Shown one piece after another: positions 62,054-64,000 of a stretch of DNA of 64,000 bases; the stretch's first letter is position 1, and each line of letters begins with the position of its first letter. Made by a program: the position numbers and the translations under genes. The stretch covers positions 124,001 to 188,000 of the forward strand of contig NZ_PPHF01000048.1 in assembly GCF_002904335.1 (NCBI RefSeq), given 5' to 3'. The notes beneath the pieces were generated by a model. It saw only the letters and a program-made list of their open reading frames with translations, was not told the origin of the DNA and did no database searches. Source of the stretch: Amycolatopsis sp. CA-126428 (GTDB lineage Bacteria > Actinomycetota > Actinomycetes > Mycobacteriales > Pseudonocardiaceae).

Positions 62054-62617
62054 TCAACGCGGTTTCAGCAGGTAGTCCACCACCGGACGCAGCTCGTCGG
62101 CCGACGGCGGCCCGTCGTCGATCAGGCCCTGGATGAGCAGCCCGTCGATGCCCGCGAGGAACACCCGGAACGCCACTTCGTCGTCGTGGCGGACCATCGA
62201 CGTCAGGACGTCCAGCCAGCGGCGCGCGGCCGGCCGCAGCTCCGGCTTCCGCGCGGCCAGGAGGTACAGCTCGTACTCCGCCATCGTCCGCCCGCGCCGC
62301 GGCCCCAGCGCCTCGGCGAGCAGGGCCGCGACCTCCTCGGCGCCGCGCGACCCGCGGGACCGGGCCCGGTCGATCATCCAGTAGACCTCGGTCGCCATGT
62401 CCCTGGCGCACGAGATGAGCGTGGCGACCAGGAGGTCGTCCAGCGACGAGAAGTGGTAGGTCGTGGACGTCGTCGGCACCCCGGCCTCGGCCGCGACCGT
62501 CCGGTGGGTGACGCCCGCGACGCCGTCGCGCTCGATGATCCGCAGCGTGGCCGCGATGAGCTCGGTGCGCCGCTTCTCGCCGCGCGCCTTACGGCCGTCC
62601 ACTTGCAGCTTCACCAT
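62054..62617 (-). CDS. TetR-family transcriptional regulator
   Basis: A 187-residue regulator. HTH at residues 15-60 (KRRTELIAATLRIIERDGVA, GVTHRTVAAEAGVPTTSTTY, HFSSLDDLLVA). The C-terminal helical domain is of the TetR_C type (FLAGIDGLLIQGLIDDG). The start at MVKLQ is chosen; a longer frame begins with an improbable Arg-rich leader. It diverges from the Fe-S oxidoreductase across 154 bases that hold a TTACT..AGTAA repeat, which it may bind. Confidence 0.9.
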   Translation of the reverse strand: MVKLQVDGRKARGEKRRTELIAATLRIIERDGVAGVTHRTVAAEAGVPTTSTTYHFSSLDDLLVATLISCARDMATEVYWMIDRARSRGSRGAEEVAALLAEALGPRRGRTMAEYELYLLAARKPELRPAARRWLDVLTSMVRHDDEVAFRVFLAGIDGLLIQGLIDDGPPSADELRPVVDYLLKPR

Positions 62618-62699
62618 AGGGTGAAAACTACCTGAACGATCGTCCCGAAACAAAGAGCGACGTACACCACATCGGTGGGACTTAGGGCGCCTCAACGGG

Positions 62700-62713
62700 T
62701 TACTCATCAGTAA
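62700..62713. promoter_or_regulatory. Inverted repeat in the tetR/Fe-S oxidoreductase divergent region
   Basis: TTACT-CATC-AGTAA, a 5-4-5 inverted repeat 59 bases before the oxidoreductase start. It is a candidate operator for the TetR regulator. The GGTTAGTCT that follows (62719-62727) may be a -10-like region. Confidence 0.45.
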
Positions 62714-62771
62714 GGACGGTTAGTCTCCCGGCACCACCACAGTTTTGAACCGGACGAAAGGCACCCGAACG

Positions 62772-64000
62772 ATGGGCGCTCTGCAACTGACGCTCGGCGG
62801 GGTCTCCGTCGTGCTCGGCCTCGTCGCCTGGGGCATGTTCGCCGCGACGATCGCCCGTTTCGTGCGGGTGATCCGCCTCGGGCAGCCCGATTCGACGCGC
62901 AACGGGCCCTTCATGCCGCGCATGAAGACGCTGATCAAGGAGTTCGCCGCGCACACGCGGATGAACCGCAAGCGCAGCGTCGGCCCGGCCCACTGGCTGG
63001 TGATGTGGGGCTTCCTGCTCGGCTCGCTCGCCCTGTTCGAGGCCTACGGCGAGGTCTTCGTCCCGACGTGGGGCTGGCCGATCCTCGACGACTTCCCGCC
63101 GTTCCAGCTGCTCATGGAGCTGCTCGGGCTCGGCACGATCGTCGGCATCCTGGTCCTGATGGCGATCCGCCAGCGCAACCACCCGCGTCGCGCCGACCGC
63201 CAGTCGCGCTTCGCCGGCTCCAACTTCAAGTGGGCGTACTTCATCGAGGCCGTCGTCCTCATCGAAGGCATCGGCATCATCGGGGTCCGGGCCGCGAAGT
63301 CCGCGCTGAACACGCACGAAGGGCCGCTGTGGGCGTCCTTCGTCTCGAACCCGATCGGCCAGCTGCTGCCGGCCAGCCCGAACCTGGTCACGGTCTTCGC
63401 GTTCGTCAAGCTGATGAGCGCCACGGTCTGGCTGATCGTCGTCGCGCGCACCATGACCATGGGCATCGCGTGGCACCGTTTCAGCGCGTTCTTCAACATC
63501 TACTTCAAGCGTGAGGCCGACGGCGGCGTCGCCCTGGGCGCGCTCAAGCCGATGATGAGCGGCGGCAAGGTCCTCGACCTCGAGGAAGCCGACCCCGACG
63601 AGGACACCTTCGGCGTCGGCAAGATCGAAGACTTCAGCTGGAAGGGCTGGCTGGACTTCTCGACGTGCACCGAGTGCGGCCGCTGCCAGGAGCAGTGCCC
63701 CGCGTGGAACACCGGCAAGCCGCTGTCGCCGAAGCTGCTCATCACGCAGCTGCGTGACCACGCCTACGCGAAGGCGCCGTACCTGCTGGCCGGCGGCAAG
63801 CGCGACATGGCGGGCGACGAGGTCGGCCTGTCCGGGGACAACGTGTACGCCGGGATCGACGTCCTCGCGATCGCCGAGTCGCAGAAGGCGCTGATCGGCG
63901 ATGACGGCGGCGTCATCGACCCCGACGTCCTGTGGTCCTGCACGAGCTGCGGCGCCTGCGTCGAGCAGTGCCCGGTCGACATCGAGCACGTCGACCACAT
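62772..64000 (+). CDS. Membrane Fe-S oxidoreductase (heterodisulfide-reductase-like), cut by window end
   Basis: The first 409 residues of a larger protein that runs off the window. The N-terminus has about five to six membrane helices (LGGVSVVLGLVAWGMFAATI, WLVMWGFLLGSLALF, LLMELLGLGTIVGILVLMAI, YFIEAVVLIEGIGIIGV, VTVFAFVKLMSATVWLIVVA). The cytosolic part then has two [4Fe-4S] motifs C-x2-C-x2-C-x3-C-P (CTECGRCQEQCP and CTSCGACVEQCP). The complete family ends in two CCG (cysteine-rich) domains, probably encoded beyond 64000. It resembles the actinobacterial iron-sulfur-binding reductase that feeds electrons from quinol or acyl-CoA oxidation. ATG 62772 follows GGACGAAAGG. Confidence 0.87.
   Translation, partial: MGALQLTLGGVSVVLGLVAWGMFAATIARFVRVIRLGQPDSTRNGPFMPRMKTLIKEFAAHTRMNRKRSVGPAHWLVMWGFLLGSLALFEAYGEVFVPTWGWPILDDFPPFQLLMELLGLGTIVGILVLMAIRQRNHPRRADRQSRFAGSNFKWAYFIEAVVLIEGIGIIGVRAAKSALNTHEGPLWASFVSNPIGQLLPASPNLVTVFAFVKLMSATVWLIVVARTMTMGIAWHRFSAFFNIYFKREADGGVALGALKPMMSGGKVLDLEEADPDEDTFGVGKIEDFSWKGWLDFSTCTECGRCQEQCPAWNTGKPLSPKLLITQLRDHAYAKAPYLLAGGKRDMAGDEVGLSGDNVYAGIDVLAIAESQKALIGDDGGVIDPDVLWSCTSCGACVEQCPVDIEHVDH

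Overview
The window is chromosomal DNA of a high-GC actinomycete. Third codon positions are almost all G or C, GTG and TTG starts are common, and neighbouring genes often overlap by 4 bases (ATGA/GTGA). The dnaK-grpE-dnaJ-hspR operon with HAIR boxes, DasR-type dre sites, DUF397/DUF5753 pairs and paired LacI genes fit Pseudonocardiaceae. Amycolatopsis is my best guess, by inference only. I see no rRNA, tRNA, CRISPR array, insertion sequence or prophage.

Layout. 0-5 kb: oxidoreductases (AKR, SDR, PPOX, Baeyer-Villiger-type monooxygenase) followed by two decayed genes. 5-10 kb: sigma factor, nagA behind a dre-like site, DedA, GlcD-type oxidase. 10.5-15.3 kb: MarR, MFS exporter and YceI genes that share one domain type, then a second DedA. 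16-24 kb: a sugar ABC/kinase operon (binding protein, permease, ATPase, PfkB kinase, P-loop kinase, SDR) that appears to end in a homolog of the bacterial ethylene-forming enzyme. Opposite it lie a LacI regulator and a LacI-like protein without its DNA-binding head. 24-29 kb: GH76, molybdopterin oxidoreductase, secreted GH5. 29-31 kb: a sigma/Asp23 cluster in which the second gene fuses a zinc anti-sigma motif to an Asp23-like domain. 31-36 kb: pyrE, an FtsX/MacB-type ABC exporter, SDR and a secreted unknown. 36.9-42.1 kb: a defence island (DUF2075 helicase, McrB, McrC). 43-47.6 kb: clpB with HAIR, MFS, MarR. 47.8-52.7 kb: tandem flavohemoprotein-like genes, dienelactone hydrolase, chitin-active LPMO behind a perfect dre core, and a DUF305 lipoprotein. 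52.8-57.2 kb: hspR-dnaJ-grpE-dnaK. 57-64 kb: a secreted peptidase-like hydrolase, DUF4097, PEBP, a WhiJ-type HTH/DUF397 pair, GNAT, TetR, and an Fe-S oxidoreductase cut by the window end.

How the genes work together. HspR, encoded in the dnaK operon, probably represses both dnaK and clpB, since both carry the same HAIR variant. DasR, encoded elsewhere, probably links nagA and the LPMO in chitin/GlcNAc use. The LacI regulator sits over a 24-bp palindrome and probably controls the sugar operon and perhaps the ethylene-forming enzyme homolog.

The most notable signals are the ethylene-forming enzyme homolog, the anti-sigma/Asp23 fusion next to its sigma factor, a McrB with several candidate base-reading domains beside a helicase whose nuclease motif looks lost, and a 21-22-bp-arm palindrome present twice 19 kb apart. 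All family calls are from reading motifs; no database search was run.
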